Source: Sulfitobacter litoralis (lineage in GTDB: Bacteria; Pseudomonadota; Alphaproteobacteria; Rhodobacterales; Rhodobacteraceae). Taken from it: 64,000 bases of DNA. This document shows, piece after piece, positions 7,928-18,250 of this stretch. The stretch is from assembly GCF_900103185.1 (NCBI RefSeq), contig NZ_FNJD01000012.1:1-64000 (forward strand). Reading direction: 5' to 3'. A program made the translations under genes and the position numbers. The stretch's first letter is position 1. Each line of letters starts with the position of its first letter. Below the pieces are notes generated by a model. That model had not been told where the DNA came from. It saw only the letters and a program-made list of their open reading frames with translations, and ran no database searches.

Positions 7928-7954
7928 GCAGCCCCGGCCAAGGGCCAGGGCTGC
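7928..7954 (-). terminator. Rho-independent terminator of rpmB
   Basis: On the minus strand a stem GCAGCCC-GGCC pairs with GGCC-GGGCTGC with one internal mismatch and a short loop, followed by GTCGTTTT. It starts 24 bases after the rpmB stop and separates rpmB from the copper genes. Confidence 0.7.
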
Positions 7955-7977
7955 AACATCGTAACGATTGGAAAGCC

Positions 7978-8277
7978 TTACGACAGCGCTTCGGCTGTAG
8001 CGCTGGACTTTGCAATTGCTTTCTTAACTTTCAACGCGCTGACGGACAGCTCGGTGTCCTTTGCCTTCGCCATGAACTTGTCCAAACCACCGCGGTGGTC
8101 AACAGTGCGCAGAGCAGCTGCCGAGATGCGGAACTTGAAACCACGGCCCAGTGCTTCGGACTGCAGGGTAACATCGTTCAGGTTTGGCAAGAACCGGCGA
8201 CGTGTGCGGTTCTTGGCGTGGCTTACGTTGTTGCCCGTCATCGGGCCTTTTCCGGTCAATTCGCAAACGCGCGACAT
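7978..8277 (-). CDS. rpmB: 50S ribosomal protein L28
   Basis: A 99-residue L28 protein of the large ribosomal subunit. The typical [20 protein letters not shown] start (conserved CxLTGK and GNNVSHA) and the RRRFLPNL block are present. Its C-terminal Ala/Lys-rich extension is usual in alphaproteobacteria. AAGGA precedes the ATG. It appears monocistronic, with its own terminator. Confidence 0.97.
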   Translation of the reverse strand: MSRVCELTGKGPMTGNNVSHAKNRTRRRFLPNLNDVTLQSEALGRGFKFRISAAALRTVDHRGGLDKFMAKAKDTELSVSALKVKKAIAKSSATAEALS

Positions 8278-8466
8278 GGGTCTATCCTTTTGCTGCGGGG
8301 CATTTTCCGGCGATCCGGAGCAATACCCATATGGGCCGCGCTACGGCAAACCCTGAAATTGGTTTGCTGGCTTTAGGCGGAATCGAGAGCGGGGTCAACC
8401 CAAGCCTGCACGCCATCGCACGCTTTTCCTTTTGCATCCGTCGAAAAGATTTGCCATCTGTCGCGC

Positions 8467-9162
8467 ATGAACATTCATTCCCGCGCCCTTCTTGTCCATC
8501 TGTTTACTGCAACGGGTGCGATTTTCGCCATGCTCGCCATGCTCGCCGCCGCCGAAGAACGTTGGGACATGATGTTCCTCTGGCTGGTGGTGGCTTTTTT
8601 CGTAGACGGGATCGACGGGCCACTGGCGCGTAAATATAATGTAAAGACCAACGCGCCCGAGTTTGATGGCGTCCTGCTTGATCTGATCATTGACTACCTG
8701 ACCTATGTTTTTATTCCCGCCTTTGCGTTGTTCCAATCCGGCCTCATGGACGGGTGGAGCGGTTGGGTCATGATCATCATCGTCACCTTTGCCAGCGCCA
8801 TGTACTTCTGCGATACACGTATGAAAACAAAGGATAATTCCTTTTGGGGCTTTCCGGGGTGCTGGAACATGCTGGTGTTGGTGCTATTTGCCCTGTCGCC
8901 GCCGTGGTGGGTATCGCTGGTGCTGGTGACGGTTCTGGCAGTGACCATGTTCGCCCCGCTCAAGTTCGTGCACCCTGTTCGGACAGAGCGTTGGCGCGCG
9001 GTTACATTGCCGATGGCGCTGGCCTGGACCTTCTTTGCAGGATGGGCCGCTTGGGTCGATTTCCACCCGCAAAGCTGGGCACATTGGGGTCTGGTCATCA
9101 CCAGTCTATACCTAATGTTTGCCGGCGTGGCGCAGCAATACCTGTACGATCGCAAGGCCTGA
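8467..9162 (+). CDS. pcs: Phosphatidylcholine synthase
   Basis: A 231-residue integral membrane CDP-alcohol phosphotransferase that makes phosphatidylcholine directly from CDP-diacylglycerol and choline. The signature is DG (50-51), AR (54-55), G68, D72 and D76, with the 12-residue AR-to-G spacing used by Pcs and not the 8 of other family members. About seven hydrophobic segments follow. Pcs is found in alphaproteobacteria that take up choline. No choline gene is next to it; rpmB is divergent. Confidence 0.92.
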   Translation: MNIHSRALLVHLFTATGAIFAMLAMLAAAEERWDMMFLWLVVAFFVDGIDGPLARKYNVKTNAPEFDGVLLDLIIDYLTYVFIPAFALFQSGLMDGWSGWVMIIIVTFASAMYFCDTRMKTKDNSFWGFPGCWNMLVLVLFALSPPWWVSLVLVTVLAVTMFAPLKFVHPVRTERWRAVTLPMALAWTFFAGWAAWVDFHPQSWAHWGLVITSLYLMFAGVAQQYLYDRKA

Positions 9163-9205
9163 ACCGACGCCCCGCGATCAACATTACCGCACATAACTTT
9201 AAAAT

Positions 9206-9664
9206 CTAGATCAGCAGCCCTGCGGCCCCTTCATGGCGCAGCAGGGCGACTTTCGTTTCTACGCCGCCGTCCCCCGAATATCCGGTCAGCCCCTTTGCCC
9301 CCATCACGCGATGGCACGGCACAATGACGGGAATCGGATTGTGCCCGCACGCCTGTCCCACGACCTGCGCGGGGATCGCCAACTTGGTCGCGATGTCGCC
9401 ATAGGTCACCGTATCGCCAAAAGGGATCGCCGACATCTCGGCGCAGACCGCCTGCAGCGTGGCACTTCCGCCAATTCGCAACGGCAGGGTGAACTGCGTC
9501 AGCCGCCCCGCATCATAGGCACGCAGCTGCGCCTCTGCGTCATCCAGCACGCGGCCAGCGTCATCATGTAAGGAACCCTGCCCCCACTGCAGGTGGGTGA
9601 TCGCGCCTGCATCCTCGGCTACGACCAAGGTACCAAACCGCGTGGGGATACTGCGCCGCTTCAC
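9206..9664 (-). CDS. ogt: Methylated-DNA-protein cysteine methyltransferase
   Basis: A 152-residue suicide DNA repair protein that takes the alkyl group from O6-alkylguanine. The acceptor is C117 in VIVPCHRVMG, preceded by the helix-turn-helix with the arginine-finger region (FGDTVTYGDIATKL). Length suits an Ogt without the Ada regulatory part. It lies 33 bases downstream of ileS on the same strand and could be co-transcribed with it. Confidence 0.93.
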   Translation of the reverse strand: MKRRSIPTRFGTLVVAEDAGAITHLQWGQGSLHDDAGRVLDDAEAQLRAYDAGRLTQFTLPLRIGGSATLQAVCAEMSAIPFGDTVTYGDIATKLAIPAQVVGQACGHNPIPVIVPCHRVMGAKGLTGYSGDGGVETKVALLRHEGAAGLLI

Positions 9665-9697
9665 CCGAAACTCCGGATAAAGCGGCGCTGCGTCATT

Positions 9698-12600
9698 TTA
9701 GGACACGGCTTCGTCACAACGGGCGCAAACGCCCGCGTGATCATGGGTGCCAACGTCAGGCAGCACCTTCCAGCAGCGTGCGCATTTCTCGCCCGAAGCT
9801 TTCTCGAACACCACGGCAACGCCGTCGGTCTCTGGCATGCGGAATGCCTCTGCCGGAGCGTCATCGCCGGTGATCGCAATGGCTGACGTGATGCAGACAT
9901 CCTCGAACGCGACACTCTCAAGCGCCGCACGCTGCGCATCATCTGCGACAAACACCATTGGCGCTGCCTCGAGCGAGGCACCGATGACCTTCTCGACCCG
10001 CTGCACTTCCAACGCAGACGTCACGACCCGCCGTGCGGCACGCACTTTGGCCCACTTCGCCGCCAGATCAGCATCCAGCCACGCTTTGGGCGTTTCAGGG
10101 ATGTCCGTCAGGTGGACCGAGCTTTCATCGCCGGGGAACCGTTCAAGCCAGACTTCTTCCATGGTGAACACCAGCACAGGGGCCAGCCATGTCGTCAGAC
10201 GGTGGAACAGGATATCGAGCACAGTGCGCGCAGCACGGCGGCGTAGCGTGTCGCCGTCGCAATACAGCGCATCCTTACGCACGTCGAAATAGAACGCGGA
10301 CAGATCAACCGTGGCAAAGGTGAACACCGCCTGGAACACGCCTTGGAAGTCGTAGCGCGCATAGCCTTCGCGCACGACCTGATCCAGCTCTGCCACACGG
10401 TGCAGCACCCAGCGTTCAAGCTCTGGCATCTCCGCGGGTTCGGTCCGGTCGGCATCGGTAAAGTCAGACAACGCCCCCAGCATATAGCGCATGGTGTTGC
10501 GCAAACGGCGGTAGCTGTCGGCGGTCCCTTTCAGGATTTCCGGCCCGATCCGCTGGTCCGCGGTATAGTCCGTCTGTGCAACCCAAAGCCGCAGAATATC
10601 CGCGCCATATTGTTGGACAATCTTTTCGGGCACGATGGTGTTGCCGATGGATTTGGACATCTTCATGCCCTTCTCATCCAATGTGAACCCATGCGTCACC
10701 ACGTTGCGGTAAGGCGCGCGGCCAGTGGTGCCTACGGATTGCAGCAGCGACGAATGGAACCAACCGCGGTGTTGGTCGGTGCCTTCCATATAAACGTCTG
10801 CGATACCGTCCTCAGAGCCGTCTTCACGGTCGCGCAGCACGAACGCATGGGTTGAACCGGAATCGAACCAAACGTCCAGAATGTCGAAGACTTGGGTATA
10901 GTCGTCGGGGTTCACAATCCCACCCAGGAAACGCTCTTTTGCGCCATCTTCGTACCAGACATCCGCACCGTCAGCTTCGAACGCGTCGACCACACGCTGG
11001 TTGACTTCGGGGTTGCGCAGCAAGAAGTCTTCATCCGTTGGCAGCGCGCCGTTTTTGGTAAAGCAGGTCAGCGGCACGCCCCATGCACGTTGACGCGACA
11101 GCACCCAGTCGGGGCGTGCCTCCATCATCGAATGCAGACGGTTGCGGCCCTTTTTGGGCACCCAGTTGACGTTGTCGATCTCGGTCAGGGCGCGTTCACG
11201 GATGGTCTTGCCGAATGTGTCCTGACCGTCGCCAACGGGCCGGTCGATCGCGGCAAACCACTGTGGCGTGTTGCGATAGATGACCGGTGCCTTGGAGCGC
11301 CAGGAATGCGGATAGCTGTGCTTGATCTTGCCCCGCGCCAGCAGCCCGCCAACCTCGACCAGCTTGTTGATCACGGCGGTGTTGGCGTCGCCTTCCTTGC
11401 CGTTGGGTTTGAGGATCTTCTTCCCACCAAAGAACGGCATATCCGCGCGGAAGGACCCGTCTTCGACCACGTTATAGGTGATCACCTGATCCAGCATCCC
11501 CAGCCCGCGGTAGAGCTCATATTCCTCAAGACCATGGGACGGCGCGCAATGCACAAAGCCCGTGCCTTCGGTGTCGGTCACAAAATCGGCGGCGCGGAAG
11601 TCGCGCAGATCATCCCATTCGCCATTGCTGCCTTCGGCCCCCGCCAGCGGGTGCTGCAACGAGATATTTGCCAGCTCGTCCTGCGTCACATCCCGCAGAC
11701 GGCGCACCATGGTTTCGTCCAGACGCGCACGCCCGAACACATCCATCGCCATGCTGTCCGACAGCAGATAACGGTCGCCGATGGTGACCCAGGATTCCTC
11801 GGGGCGGCCGATGACTTCATACAGACCGTAAGAGATATCCTCGCCATAGACGACAGCCTTGTTGGACGGCATGGTCCAGGGCGTCGTGGTCCAGATCACG
11901 ACGTTTGCGCCGTCAAGAGATTTCACATTTTCGATGTATTCTTCAGTTCGCTCCGGAGAAGCTAGATCAATAATTTGTTGATCATTTAGCGCCCCCAAAT
12001 AATCAGAGTTTGGACCTTTGTTTCCGCCGCTCTCCACAACCTTAAACTTTACCCAGATCGTAAAGCTTTCCTTGTCGTGGTATTCCACCTCGGCCTCGGC
12101 CAGCGCGGTCTTTTCAACCGGCGACCACATCACGGGTTTGGACCCTTGATACAATGTGCCGTTCATCAGGAACTTCATGAATTCTTCGGCGATCACACGT
12201 TCCGCGTGGAAATCCATCGTCAGATAGGGGTCTGCCCAGTTGCCGGTGATGCCCAGACGTTTGAATTCCTCGCGCTGCACATCAACCCAGCCGGCGGCGA
12301 ACTTGCGGCATTCGGCGCGGAAATCATTGATCGGCACATCGTCCTTGTCGCGGCCCTTCTGGCGGTACTGCTCTTCGATCTTCCATTCGATGGGCAGGCC
12401 GTGGCAATCCCAACCGGGGATATAGCGCGCGTCAAAACCCATCATCTGGTGCGACCGCACGATCATGTCCTTGATCGTCTTGTTCAATGCGTGGCCGATG
12501 TGCAGATTGCCGTTCGCATAGGGGGGGCCATCGTGCAGCGTAAAGGGGGTGCGCCCCTGCTTTTCACGCAGGCGATCATAGACGCCGATCTTTGCCCACC

Positions 12601-12712
12601 GCTCCAGCCATTCGGGTTCGCGTTTGGGCAGGCCCGCACGCATCGGGAAATCGGTTTTCGGCAGGTTCAGCGTGGATTTATAGTCAAGCGTTTCGGGGGT
12701 GTCGGCGCACAT
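9698..12712 (-). CDS. ileS: Isoleucyl-tRNA synthetase
   Basis: A 1004-residue class I synthetase that charges tRNA-Ile and edits valine. HIGH is at 71-74 in GNLHIGHALN, KMSKS near residue 685, an editing (CP1) domain holds VIWTTTPWTMPSNKA, and the C-terminus has a zinc finger CARCW...CARCDEA. The start at 12712 (MCADTPETLDYKSTL) follows AAAGGA; the longer frame to 12778 is not conserved-looking. Residues about 222-258 are encoded by DNA of markedly lower GC than the rest and look like an insertion in the editing domain. Confidence 0.97.
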   Translation of the reverse strand: MCADTPETLDYKSTLNLPKTDFPMRAGLPKREPEWLERWAKIGVYDRLREKQGRTPFTLHDGPPYANGNLHIGHALNKTIKDMIVRSHQMMGFDARYIPGWDCHGLPIEWKIEEQYRQKGRDKDDVPINDFRAECRKFAAGWVDVQREEFKRLGITGNWADPYLTMDFHAERVIAEEFMKFLMNGTLYQGSKPVMWSPVEKTALAEAEVEYHDKESFTIWVKFKVVESGGNKGPNSDYLGALNDQQIIDLASPERTEEYIENVKSLDGANVVIWTTTPWTMPSNKAVVYGEDISYGLYEVIGRPEESWVTIGDRYLLSDSMAMDVFGRARLDETMVRRLRDVTQDELANISLQHPLAGAEGSNGEWDDLRDFRAADFVTDTEGTGFVHCAPSHGLEEYELYRGLGMLDQVITYNVVEDGSFRADMPFFGGKKILKPNGKEGDANTAVINKLVEVGGLLARGKIKHSYPHSWRSKAPVIYRNTPQWFAAIDRPVGDGQDTFGKTIRERALTEIDNVNWVPKKGRNRLHSMMEARPDWVLSRQRAWGVPLTCFTKNGALPTDEDFLLRNPEVNQRVVDAFEADGADVWYEDGAKERFLGGIVNPDDYTQVFDILDVWFDSGSTHAFVLRDREDGSEDGIADVYMEGTDQHRGWFHSSLLQSVGTTGRAPYRNVVTHGFTLDEKGMKMSKSIGNTIVPEKIVQQYGADILRLWVAQTDYTADQRIGPEILKGTADSYRRLRNTMRYMLGALSDFTDADRTEPAEMPELERWVLHRVAELDQVVREGYARYDFQGVFQAVFTFATVDLSAFYFDVRKDALYCDGDTLRRRAARTVLDILFHRLTTWLAPVLVFTMEEVWLERFPGDESSVHLTDIPETPKAWLDADLAAKWAKVRAARRVVTSALEVQRVEKVIGASLEAAPMVFVADDAQRAALESVAFEDVCITSAIAITGDDAPAEAFRMPETDGVAVVFEKASGEKCARCWKVLPDVGTHDHAGVCARCDEAVS

Positions 12713-12779
12713 GGCGGGCGTCCTTTGGCAACGGAATTTCGGAATGGTGAATGTTCGGATACGGTGCGAAGAACTCAAG

Positions 12780-12908
12780 CACCTCTGCCCGGCGTCTCGT
12801 CAATCAGAGCGCCGGGAAAATAATTCGTATAATGATCGCGGAGTTCCGGGTCATATTCAGCCTTATAGGCCGCAGCAGATCGACCGACAAGCCCCCTCGC
12901 CCGGGCAC
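12780..12908 (-). other. Intergenic open segment of coding character (possible gene remnant)
   Basis: Between the ycjF stop and ileS start one minus-strand frame reads LVGRSAAAYKAEYDPELRD, then HYTNYFPGALIDETPGRGA and a stop, with normal amino-acid composition. It has no start codon of its own and no recognised family. It could be the tail of a decayed gene or chance. Nothing else is seen in this gap. Confidence 0.25.
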
Positions 12909-13910
12909 TTAGCTGGTCTTGGAAAACAGCCCCGACAGGGCCCGTTTGATGATGCTGCGCACCTTAGGCCGGCGCGCCGCAGAGAACGGCATGGGGCGGC
13001 AGACCTCCATGGCGGCGACACCGACGCGGGCGGTCAGCGCGCCGTTCACCAGCCCCTCGCCAAAGCGGCGCGACAGTTTCGCCAGCATCGTCCCGCCCAA
13101 GATAGGTTCCAGCATGTCGTCGCCCACGGCCACAGCCCCCGTCGCCACCAGATGCGACAGCACCACCCGCGTCAGACGCCACGACCCGAAAAAGCCCGAC
13201 CGCCCACCATAGACTTCGGCCACACGGCGGATCATGCGCAGGTTGCTGGTCATCGCCGCGACCACATCGGCCAACGCCAAAGGCACCAGCGCCGTCACCG
13301 TTGCAACCTGACGGGCGGCGGCTTCGACCTCGCGGCTGGCGGCAATATCCAACGGCCCCAGCAGCTCTGCCTCGGTCAAGGCCAGCAACGCCTGTGCATC
13401 CAGTTGATCGCCGCGCAGCTCTGCCAGACGGTCGCGTCCCCATCGGGTATCCTCGCGGCCCTGATACAGCCCAACCAGCCGATCAGTGACTGCCCGAGCG
13501 GACTTGAGGTCATTCTGCGCCAGCGCCTCGCCCACATCGTGATGCAAGCCGTCAAGCCGCGCCAGACGGCTAAAGGCCGCCAATTCACGCAGACACAGCA
13601 ACACCAGAACCAGCAGCACCGCACCAATCAGGACGGTCATCACCATCCCCAACAACGGGTAGCTCGCCAGCAGCCCCATGACGAAATTCCACGCCGCAAT
13701 CGACACCAGCGCGCCGATCAGCGTGGTCAGCAACCACCAGAACAGCCGCAGCAGCTTTGACGGCTTGCGCGCTGCCAGCCGTGCCGCGATCTGCATTGCC
13801 TGCCCCTGCGGTGCGGGTGCCCCGACATCCGGCACCGGCGGCGCATCCGAGACAGAGGGCCGCGTGGCCGCGTCTTCTTCGAGATCAAATAAAACCGGAC
13901 CCTTGGCCAT
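12909..13910 (-). CDS. ycjF: YcjF/TIGR01620-family membrane protein (DUF697)
   Basis: A 333-residue inner-membrane protein with a variable Pro/Ala-rich N-terminus, two transmembrane helices at about 55-75 and 88-108, and a soluble C-terminal domain ending in the DUF697-like segment (GFFGSWRLTRVVLSHLVATG region). It partners YcjX; the pair is linked to envelope stress in other proteobacteria but its biochemical role is unknown. The ATG at 13910 overlaps the preceding stop as TGATG and has AAGGGG upstream, so I prefer it to 13931. Confidence 0.88.
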   Translation of the reverse strand: MAKGPVLFDLEEDAATRPSVSDAPPVPDVGAPAPQGQAMQIAARLAARKPSKLLRLFWWLLTTLIGALVSIAAWNFVMGLLASYPLLGMVMTVLIGAVLLVLVLLCLRELAAFSRLARLDGLHHDVGEALAQNDLKSARAVTDRLVGLYQGREDTRWGRDRLAELRGDQLDAQALLALTEAELLGPLDIAASREVEAAARQVATVTALVPLALADVVAAMTSNLRMIRRVAEVYGGRSGFFGSWRLTRVVLSHLVATGAVAVGDDMLEPILGGTMLAKLSRRFGEGLVNGALTARVGVAAMEVCRPMPFSAARRPKVRSIIKRALSGLFSKTS

Positions 13911-14365
13911 CACGCTGCCCCTTTCACCCATTCGAACCGCACATCCGGCAGCCCGAAATCATTGCCTGCGCCGTCGCTACGCGTCACCTCGACAAAGCCT
14001 GCAGCGCGGTAAAACCGTGTGGCACGCAAGTTCGCCTCAAAACTCCAGAGCGCAAGACGGTCGCTTTGCGCCTTGGCCCCGTCCAACAGCCGCTGTGCAA
14101 TGCCTTGGCCTTGGGCTTTCGGGTGCAAATACAGCCCGTGAATCTCCGCCGCGCGACGTGCCAAAAAGCCCACGACATGCCCCTCAGTCCGCGCGACCTG
14201 CACCCAGCCGACGTCGATCATATCACCCAAGGTGCCGATCTCTTCTGCGCGACTGTGGGCTTGGGGTAGCCAATCGTGGTCTGCATTGGCGCAGGCCATC
14301 ACCTCTGACAGACGGCCGGCATCCAGCACCCGTGCGGGCGCAATGGTCACGGCATCAACGGTCAC
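13910..14365 (-). CDS. GNAT-family N-acetyltransferase
   Basis: A 151-residue GNAT enzyme transferring acetyl from acetyl-CoA to an unknown amine. The acetyl-CoA binding motif A is seen as [18 protein letters not shown]-like ([15 protein letters not shown]), followed by FYRAAGF. It is wedged between ycjX and ycjF with four- and one-base overlaps (ATGA and TGATG), so it is translated with them. Whether it modifies the YcjX/YcjF pair or is only a passenger is not known. Confidence 0.88.
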   Translation of the reverse strand: MTVDAVTIAPARVLDAGRLSEVMACANADHDWLPQAHSRAEEIGTLGDMIDVGWVQVARTEGHVVGFLARRAAEIHGLYLHPKAQGQGIAQRLLDGAKAQSDRLALWSFEANLRATRFYRAAGFVEVTRSDGAGNDFGLPDVRFEWVKGAA

Positions 14366-15813
14366 AGACGGTCCCCGATCAGGAATTCCGCAGCACGGTC
14401 CAGTCGGATATGGGGCGGGCCGTCACCGGGGCGCAGGTTCAGCCGCGCCGGCGCAAAGCGCATGATCTGATAGTCCTGATCCAGCCATTTAGCGGCCCCC
14501 GCCCGCGCGGGGCTTAAAAGATGCGCGGGGTCTTTTGGCAATTCGCCGGGATAGAACGCCGCCTCTTTGCCCGTGTCCAGCAAGCTGCCGCGCACGACAT
14601 CCAGCGTCTCTCCGTCGTGGGTCATCGTGGCCTCGGTCGTGGCCCGCAACGATGCCAGCGACATTGCCGATGTCCCCGCACCGGCAAAGCGGGCGCGGTC
14701 GCGGGCATCACGGGTCAATGCCTCCATGATGGCGGTCAGACTGGCATGCTGGCTGTGGTGCAGATGGTCGGCCTTAGTCGCCGCGAACAGGATTTTCTCG
14801 ACACGTTTGCCACGCAGTAGCTGGGTCATAAATCCGTTGCGCCCGGGTTTGAAGCTGCCAAGAATATCGCTCATCGCAGCGCGCAAATCCTCGACGGCGC
14901 GGGGGCCTTGATTGATCGCGCCAAGCGCGTCTACCAGCACGACCTGACGATCGATCCGTGCAAAGTGATCGCGGAAAAAGGGTTTCACCACCCGCCGTTT
15001 ATAGGCCTCGAACCGCCGCGCCATTTCCCGCAAAAGCGACCCGCGCGGCCCCTCGCCGCCGGGCAAGGGCGCAAAAGTCAGCACCGGCGATCCGGCCAGA
15101 TCTCCCGGCAGCAGGAACCGCCCTGGCGTGCAGTCGGAATAGCCATTTGCACGGGCGGTCTGCAGGTAATCGGCAAAGCTGGCCGCCAACGCTTGGGCGA
15201 CGGGTTCGTCCAGCGGTCCGTCGGCGTCAGTCCCCGCCACCAGCGCGCGGTAGCCCGCTGCTTCTTCACGGTCGGCGATCCGCGCCAGCACCTGCGCCGA
15301 CCATGTGGCATAACCCACATCCATCAAAGCCAGATCCAGCAGCCATTCGCCGGGGTAATCCACGATATCCAGATGCACCGTGCGCGGCCCCTGAAATCCG
15401 GCCAACAGGCCATTGGGCCGCACCCGCAAAGACAGACGCAGCTCTGATATGGCGCGGGTGCTTTCGGGCCAGTGCGGCGTGGGACCGGTCAGCGCGGCAA
15501 GGTGGTTTTCATATTCGAACCGCGGCACGGTATCGTCGGGCTGGGGTTGCAGGAACGCCGCCTCGATCCGGCCTTCGGATGCGGCCAGAAGCCCCGGCAT
15601 CCGGCCCCGGTCCAGCAGGTTCGCCACAAGCGAGGTGATGAATACGGTTTTGCCGGACCGCGCCAGTCCCGTAACACCCAAACGGATCACGGGTTCGAAA
15701 AACGTCTCGGAGACACCGTCCTGAACATTTTCAACCTGCCGCCAAATTCCATCGGCAATTCTTGAGAGTACCAAAGCCCGTGCCCGCCTTAACTTTTCGT
15801 TAAGGCTTAACAT
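14362..15813 (-). CDS. ycjX: YcjX-family P-loop NTPase (DUF463)
   Basis: A 483-residue predicted GTPase/ATPase. The P-loop is GLARSGKT (49-56), with [12 protein letters not shown] near 150 as the switch/Walker B region and an ATKADH motif (NKxD-like) near residue 345. YcjX proteins form a conserved pair with YcjF. First gene of the ycjX-GNAT-ycjF overlap operon, divergent from truA. Some homologues may start at a later codon in the first 16 residues. Confidence 0.9.
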   Translation of the reverse strand: MLSLNEKLRRARALVLSRIADGIWRQVENVQDGVSETFFEPVIRLGVTGLARSGKTVFITSLVANLLDRGRMPGLLAASEGRIEAAFLQPQPDDTVPRFEYENHLAALTGPTPHWPESTRAISELRLSLRVRPNGLLAGFQGPRTVHLDIVDYPGEWLLDLALMDVGYATWSAQVLARIADREEAAGYRALVAGTDADGPLDEPVAQALAASFADYLQTARANGYSDCTPGRFLLPGDLAGSPVLTFAPLPGGEGPRGSLLREMARRFEAYKRRVVKPFFRDHFARIDRQVVLVDALGAINQGPRAVEDLRAAMSDILGSFKPGRNGFMTQLLRGKRVEKILFAATKADHLHHSQHASLTAIMEALTRDARDRARFAGAGTSAMSLASLRATTEATMTHDGETLDVVRGSLLDTGKEAAFYPGELPKDPAHLLSPARAGAAKWLDQDYQIMRFAPARLNLRPGDGPPHIRLDRAAEFLIGDRL

Positions 15814-15866
15814 AGGTGCGCGGGTCAGGGATTGCCAGATCAGCCGCCCCCATGTAAATGCCCGCC

Positions 15867-16655
15867 ATGCAACGCTATGCCCTTAAAATCGAATACCACG
15901 GCGCGCCCTTTGTCGGTTGGCAACGCCAGATCGGCCTTGCCTCTGTGCAAGGGGCGATCGAAGACGCCTTGGCCAAGATCGAACCCCGCGTTCATAATAT
16001 CGCCGCCGCAGGGCGCACCGATGCAGGTGTTCACGGGCTCGCGCAGGTCGCCCACTGCGATATGGAGCGGGACTGGACCCCGTTCCGCCTGTCCGAAGCG
16101 ATCAACTATCACCTGAAGCCCCTGCCGGTTGCGATCGTCGATTGTGTGGCTGTGGATGACGACTTTCACGCCCGTTTTTCCGCCCAAGAGCGCCGGTATC
16201 TCTTTCGCGTGCTGGTGCGCCGTGCGCCGGCCACCCATCAGGCGGGTCTGGTCTGGCAGGTCAAAAAGCCGCTTAATATAGACCTCATGCGGGAAGGCGC
16301 ATCCCATTTGATCGGCGAGCACGATTTTACCACCTTCCGTTCTACCATCTGTCAGGCACAGACGCCGGTCAAAACGCTTGACCGTCTTGAGATGAAAGAG
16401 GTGCCGGTGAGCGGCGGCGTAGAGGTGCATTTCGACGTGCGTGCGCGGTCTTTCCTGCACAATCAGGTGCGCAGCATCGTCGGCACGTTAGAACGTGTCG
16501 GCGCGGGGTCTTTTGCGCCCGATGATGTCAGAAAGATTCGCGATGCCCGTGAACGCACCGCCTGCGGGCCGGTGTCACCGCCGCACGGGCTTTACCTGTC
16601 GCATGTGACCTACAAGACCGACCCTTTTGCGCAGTCAACACTGGGGCAGCAATAA
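15867..16655 (+). CDS. truA: tRNA pseudouridine synthase A
   Basis: A 262-residue TruA, which isomerises U38-U40 in the anticodon arm of many tRNAs. The catalytic aspartate is D52 in [11 protein letters not shown], and the C-terminal block [18 protein letters not shown] is typical. I start at [12 protein letters not shown] (15867); an ATG three codons upstream is possible. It converges on gnd with a 10-base gap and no visible terminator. Confidence 0.96.
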   Translation: MQRYALKIEYHGAPFVGWQRQIGLASVQGAIEDALAKIEPRVHNIAAAGRTDAGVHGLAQVAHCDMERDWTPFRLSEAINYHLKPLPVAIVDCVAVDDDFHARFSAQERRYLFRVLVRRAPATHQAGLVWQVKKPLNIDLMREGASHLIGEHDFTTFRSTICQAQTPVKTLDRLEMKEVPVSGGVEVHFDVRARSFLHNQVRSIVGTLERVGAGSFAPDDVRKIRDARERTACGPVSPPHGLYLSHVTYKTDPFAQSTLGQQ

Positions 16656-16665
16656 CCCCGCGCCA

Positions 16666-18093
16666 TCAGTCTCGAAAAATCGCGTTCCACGTCCCGTGAT
16701 GTGCCCCCGCAATATCGCCCCGTTCAAATCCGTGCGCCCCGAAAAAGTCGCGCTGCGCCTGTATCAGATTGGCCGATCCGCGTGCCGTGCGGATCGTATC
16801 GTACCATGCAAGTGACGCGCTGAGCGCAGGCATCGGAATACCCAAAGACACCCCTGCCGCCACCGTCTTGCGCAGCCCCGCCAGATGATCGCCGAGCATC
16901 TCGCGCAGTGCTGGCGCGAGGATCAAGGCCCCCTCTGGCAACCCCACGTGAAAGGCGTCGGCCAGATCATCCAGCAAGGCAGAGCGGATGATACATCCCG
17001 CGCGCCAGATCTCTGCGATGCGGGCCATATCAAGGTGCCAGTTGAATTCATCGGACGCGGCAGCAAGCACGCGAAACCCTTGGGCGTGGCCCAGAATACG
17101 CGCGGCCAGCAGGGCGGAATGCAAGTCCGCGTCTGAAGGTAGATCGCCGCCAATCACCGCATCCGGCAACAAGGGGGCCGCCGCAACCCGCAGCGCCTTT
17201 TCGCTGGACCAGCCCCGTGCGCCGACTGCCGCCTCGATCGCGCTGGCGGATTGACCGAGCTTCAGCGCCTCTATCAAGGTCCAGCGGCCGGTGCCCTTCT
17301 GCCCCGCCTTATCAAGGATCAGGTCCACCATCGGGGTACCGCTGTCTGCATCGACGGTTTGCAATGCCGCGGCAGAAACCTCGATCAGATACGAGCCGAG
17401 AGGCCCGTTCTGCCAGCGCTCGAACAGGGCTCCGATCTGCGGCGCGCTTTGCCCGCCCGCATCCCGCAGCAGCCCGTAAACTTCGGCGATCATCTGCATG
17501 TCGGCATATTCGATCCCGTTGTGCACAGTCTTGACGAAATGCCCTGCCCCGTCCGGCCCCAGATGATCGACGCAGGGCGCGCCCTGAAACTTTGCCGCAA
17601 TCGCGCTAAGCATGGGGCGCAGCTGGGTCCAGCTGTGATCCGTCCCGCCCACCATCATCGATGGGCCGTGCCGCGCACCTTCTTCGCCGCCCGAAACCCC
17701 CATACCGACGAAATGCCGGCCCGTGCCGTTGAACGCGGCCGACCGACGGCGTGTATCGTGGAAATCGGCGTTGCCACCGTCGATGATCGTGTCGCCCTCG
17801 TCCAGCAATGGCATCACGGCGTCGATCATCGCATCCATCGGTGCCCCCGACGGGATCATGAACAAGATACTGCGCGGCAGCGCGATGCTATCGACGAACT
17901 CCTCTAGCGTCTCGTGGCCCGTCAGGTTTGCAGCCAAGGTGCCGGCTTCGTCGATAAACGGCGCAATCCAGTCTGCCTCGCGGTTGCTGACCGCCACACG
18001 AAACCCCTGCTCTGCCAGATTAAGCGCCAGCGCACTGCCCATTGTGCCCAGACCATACACGCCAATATCAGCGGCCTTTATATCTGCGTCCAT
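16666..18093 (-). CDS. gnd: 6-phosphogluconate dehydrogenase (decarboxylating)
   Basis: A 475-residue dehydrogenase of the oxidative pentose phosphate route, converting 6-phosphogluconate to ribulose 5-phosphate, CO2 and NADPH. The N-terminal Rossmann motif is GLGTMG (14-19); the active-site Lys and Asn are in GHFVKTVHNGIEY, and GTGRWT marks the C-terminal helical domain. The start at 18093 follows AGGAGA; the open frame reaching 18153 is ignored. No zwf or edd gene is nearby. Confidence 0.95.
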   Translation of the reverse strand: MDADIKAADIGVYGLGTMGSALALNLAEQGFRVAVSNREADWIAPFIDEAGTLAANLTGHETLEEFVDSIALPRSILFMIPSGAPMDAMIDAVMPLLDEGDTIIDGGNADFHDTRRRSAAFNGTGRHFVGMGVSGGEEGARHGPSMMVGGTDHSWTQLRPMLSAIAAKFQGAPCVDHLGPDGAGHFVKTVHNGIEYADMQMIAEVYGLLRDAGGQSAPQIGALFERWQNGPLGSYLIEVSAAALQTVDADSGTPMVDLILDKAGQKGTGRWTLIEALKLGQSASAIEAAVGARGWSSEKALRVAAAPLLPDAVIGGDLPSDADLHSALLAARILGHAQGFRVLAAASDEFNWHLDMARIAEIWRAGCIIRSALLDDLADAFHVGLPEGALILAPALREMLGDHLAGLRKTVAAGVSLGIPMPALSASLAWYDTIRTARGSANLIQAQRDFFGAHGFERGDIAGAHHGTWNAIFRD

Positions 18094-18250
18094 CGGCTTA
18101 TCTCCTGTGGGTGAAGGGTTCATCAAACTTAGGGATGCGCACCGGTGCTGCACAAGGGTGCGGGGCGGCGAAATTGATTATCGTATCCTTTTCAGTTAAG
18201 ATCTCCGGATAAAAGCAAGAACAACATATTTACAGGTTAACGGTATAGAA

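Noticed and set aside
10892-11965. Long plus-strand ORF opposite ileS
   Set aside because: Shadow frame of ileS; no family character and no ribosome site.
11935-12055. Intein or group II intron in ileS
   Set aside because: Only about 37 residues, with no splicing motifs, and the reading frame is uninterrupted.
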